Shown: positions 61,837 through 64,000 of the stretch, one piece after another
Numbering within the stretch: position 1 is the first letter of the stretch
How the letters are laid out: each line of letters begins with the position of its first letter
Source of the DNA: Paludibacteraceae bacterium
GTDB taxonomy: Bacteria; Bacteroidota; Bacteroidia; Bacteroidales; Paludibacteraceae
Length of the DNA: 64,000 nt
Direction of reading: 5' to 3'
Assembly (NCBI GenBank): GCA_017630395.1
Contig: JAGBVI010000119.1
Span: 1 to 64,000, forward strand
Notes under the pieces: model-generated
Told to the model about the DNA's origin: nothing
The model's database searches: none
Seen by the model: the letters and a program-made list of their open reading frames with translations, nothing else
Translations under genes and position numbers: made by a program

Positions 61837-62179
61837 TCTATCTCAATTTTATACTAGTGAAAAAGTACGTTGCACAAAACCAAATAAACACAACTACTCA
61901 TAAAAACAAGGCAATCTTTTCAAGTAAAAATATCGCCATTATTTCCTCTTACAAAGATATATATTTTAAACAAACCTACCAACTGAATTATAAATTCTGA
62001 CAACCCACGCAAGAAGAAAAAAGTGTGTCAGATACTTAAAAGTAAATGACACACAAATATTTGTAATTATTTATTAGAAATCACTCCTAAAAATTGCAAC
62101 CTCGTTTTTTTAACAATCCAATTAAAGGCTGATCTACTGTCAATTACCTTTGGGATAATCAACAGAAATCATTTTTAAA
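61837..62179. other. Gene-free stretch between carB and the EpsG-like gene
   Basis: A 343 bp spacer after carB. It holds the EpsG-like gene's promoter. No hairpin with a T-tract was found directly behind the carB stop; nothing else is seen. Confidence 0.5.
61952..61982 (-). promoter_or_regulatory. Promoter of the EpsG-like/ligase-like pair
   Basis: Minus strand TTG (61982-61980), 20 bases, TATCTTTG (61959-61952), a full match to the Bacteroidota pattern, with a leader of about 110 bases. Confidence 0.6.
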
Positions 62180-64000
62180 TTAATACTCTTGCCAACTCTT
62201 AATTTGAACTTTCTCTGGAGAAGTTGTACAGAAAGCCTTAATAAATGCACCTGCCAAACGTGCATTAGTCATTAACGGAATGTTATGATCGATTGAAGCT
62301 CGTCTAATTTTGTATCCATTAGTCAACTCTCTACGGGTATGATTCTTTGGAATATTAATAACTAAATCCACCTTGTGTTCTTGCAACAATGTCATAATGT
62401 TTTCGTTACTATTATCTTCGTCCGGCCAACTTACCATTGTAGATTCAATTCCATGTTCTGCCAAGAATTTTTGGGTTCCTTCGGTTGCATACATTACATA
62501 ACCATTTTCACTCAATATCTTGCAAGAGTCTAACAAATCAACCTTACCTCTTATATCTCCAGAAGAGACTAAAATACCCTTCTTAGGCACTTCATAACCA
62601 ACCGAAATCAAAGAGTTCATCAACGCTTCATCGAAATCAGCTCCGATACATCCCACTTCACCTGTAGAAGACATATCAACACCTAAAATCGGATCTGCTT
62701 TATGCAATCTAGCAAAAGAGAACTGAGAAGCCTTAACACCTACATACTCTATATCAAATGTTGAAGAATCAGGCTTTTCAACCGGTACATCCAACATAAT
62801 CTTCGTTGCAGTCTCAATAAAGTTGCGTTTCAACACTTTAGAGACAAAAGGGAAACTACGTGATGAACGCAAATTACACTCTATCACTTTCACAGAATTA
62901 TCTTTTGCAAGGAACTGAATATTGAACGGACCACTGATATTCAACTCTTTAGCAATTTTCTTACTAACTTTCTTAATTTGCCGTGCTGTTTCCAAATAGA
63001 TTTTTTGAGCTGGGAAAACTAAAGTTGCATCACCCGAGTGTACACCTGCAAACTCAACGTGTTCAGAAATTGCATATTCAATAACATCTCCATTTTTTGC
63101 TACTGCATCAAATTCAATCTCTTTAGCCCCTTGTAAGAATTCAGAAACAACAACAGGATATTCTTTTGACACCTTTGCAGCCATTTTTAAGAATGTATCC
63201 ATTTGTTCTCTATTGTAACATACATTCATAGCAGCTCCGGACAAAACGTAAGAAGGTCTGATCAATACAGGGAAACCGACCTCTTCAATAAAATTATCAA
63301 CATCCTCTGAACTTGTTAGCTCACCCCAACGAGGCTGATCTATACCTAATTGATCTAACATTGCAGAGAATTTATGTCTATTTTCTGCTCGGTCAATCGA
63401 AATTGGAGAAGTTCCTAAAATCGGCACATTCTGACGATATAATTTCATTGCCAAATTATTTGGAATCTGTCCACCTACCGAAACGATAACACCGCGCGGA
63501 GTCTCTAAATCTATAACATCTAGCACTCTCTCAAAACTTAACTCATCAAAATACAACCTATCGCAAATATCGTAATCTGTAGAAACTGTCTCCGGATTAT
63601 AATTAATCATGATAGACTTATAGCCTAATTTACGCGCTGTTTGAACAGCATTTACAGAACACCAATCAAACTCAACAGAAGAACCAATACGATAAGCACC
63701 CGAACCTAAAACTACTATTGATTTTTCATTTTTATATTCATAACTGATGCTATGCTCCTCTGCACCGTATGTCATATACAAATAGTTTGTCAACTCCGGA
63801 TGTTCAGATGCTATTGTATTAATTCTACGTACAGTAGGAAGGATATTTAACTTCTTACGTTGAGCTCTTACACGCAACATCTCTTTCTCCATATTTCCTT
63901 GCGGAGCTTCCGTATAACGTGCTATTTGGAAATCAGAGAATCCCAATCTCTTCGCCTCTTTAAGTACATCAGCTGGAATATTGTCTATATTATCGTATTG
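62180..64000 (-). CDS. carB: Carbamoyl-phosphate synthase large subunit, C-terminal part (cut by window edge)
   Basis: The frame is open to the right edge and gives the last 606 residues of a protein normally about 1,070 long. An internal TTG at 63946 is not the start. Its first part is the end of the oligomerisation region (VLKEAKRLGFSDFQIARY). The second ATP-grasp unit follows: VVLGSGAYRIGSSVEFDW, MINYNPETVSTDYDICDRLY, RPSYVLSGAAMNVCYN and FNIQFLAKDNSVKVIECNLR. The last 130 residues are the MGS-like regulatory domain (GILVSSGDIRGKVDLLDSCK, MYATEGTQKFLAEHGI, VINIPKNHTRRELTNGYKIR). It makes carbamoyl phosphate for pyrimidine and arginine synthesis with CarA, which is outside the window. Confidence 0.95.
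   Translation of the reverse strand, partial: QYDNIDNIPADVLKEAKRLGFSDFQIARYTEAPQGNMEKEMLRVRAQRKKLNILPTVRRINTIASEHPELTNYLYMTYGAEEHSISYEYKNEKSIVVLGSGAYRIGSSVEFDWCSVNAVQTARKLGYKSIMINYNPETVSTDYDICDRLYFDELSFERVLDVIDLETPRGVIVSVGGQIPNNLAMKLYRQNVPILGTSPISIDRAENRHKFSAMLDQLGIDQPRWGELTSSEDVDNFIEEVGFPVLIRPSYVLSGAAMNVCYNREQMDTFLKMAAKVSKEYPVVVSEFLQGAKEIEFDAVAKNGDVIEYAISEHVEFAGVHSGDATLVFPAQKIYLETARQIKKVSKKIAKELNISGPFNIQFLAKDNSVKVIECNLRSSRSFPFVSKVLKRNFIETATKIMLDVPVEKPDSSTFDIEYVGVKASQFSFARLHKADPILGVDMSSTGEVGCIGADFDEALMNSLISVGYEVPKKGILVSSGDIRGKVDLLDSCKILSENGYVMYATEGTQKFLAEHGIESTMVSWPDEDNSNENIMTLLQEHKVDLVINIPKNHTRRELTNGYKIRRASIDHNIPLMTNARLAGAFIKAFCTTSPEKVQIKSWQEY

Noticed and set aside
1-64000. CRISPR array, riboswitch, rRNA, complete insertion sequence or prophage
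   Set aside because: I looked for regularly spaced direct repeats, long structured leaders, rRNA motifs and integrase or transposase genes and found none that hold up, apart from the broken frame at 31.7-32.0 kb.

Overview
The window is AT-rich, roughly two-thirds A+T by eye, and comes from a Bacteroidota chromosome, most likely order Bacteroidales. Three things point there: a type IX secretion (T9SS) set (PorP/SprF proteins, a PorT-like barrel, an OmpA-family protein with PD40-like repeats, and a giant adhesin with a type B C-terminal sorting domain); promoters of the Bacteroidota form (TTTG, about 19-20 bases, TAnnTTTG) ahead of many genes; and family-typical proteins such as a PCMD lipoprotein, a short arginine decarboxylase-like enzyme and a DbpA-type DEAD helicase. 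I cannot name a species.

Layout. 1-9.5 kb, minus strand: an operon of giant T9SS cargo, OmpA-family protein, PorP, and a second PorP cut by the window edge. 9.8-16.8 kb: housekeeping (MsbA-like ABC exporter, purB, a metallophosphoesterase, an arginine decarboxylase-like enzyme, fabG). 17.5-23.8 kb: a sugar-type nucleotidyltransferase, PorT-like barrel, beta-barrel plus PCMD lipoprotein pair, a nuclease-like orphan and a Wzz-like membrane protein. 24.7-30.4 kb: leucine-rich repeat protein, Tpx peroxidase, a putative metallopeptidase lipoprotein, DEAD-box helicase and an IMPACT/YigZ protein. 30.5-33.6 kb: three glycosyltransferases and a decayed gene. 33.9-36.4 kb: tRNA-Thr(CGU), rimO, ftsY. 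36.4-41.2 kb: a large TPR protein with a beta-barrel partner. 41.3-61.8 kb: a DjlA-like co-chaperone followed by a large surface-polysaccharide region. 62.2-64 kb: the 3' part of carB.

The polysaccharide region holds a Wzx flippase, a repeat-unit polymerase, an O-antigen-ligase-like protein, an EpsG-like protein, two glycosyltransferases, and several decoration modules: two acyltransferase-3 proteins, an MBOAT/AlgJ-like acylation pair, an LtaS-like phosphotransferase with a phosphodiesterase-like lipoprotein, and a phosphoribosyltransferase/HAD pair that fits the PRPP-dependent route to ribofuranose. Three paralogous single-pass membrane proteins, each with two copies of a domain marked by a GW motif, sit beside three of the decoration enzymes. 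These look like a family of accessory proteins with no described role known to me.

A dispersed element of about 192 bp occurs five times between genes (17.2, 24.2, 26.2, 43.3 and 50.6 kb), in both orientations. It has inverted ends and an internal palindrome with paired changes between copies, so it looks like a MITE or a structured intergenic repeat. Two copies bracket the LRR/tpx segment in inverted orientation, and two bracket the 43.6-50.3 kb decoration block in direct orientation.
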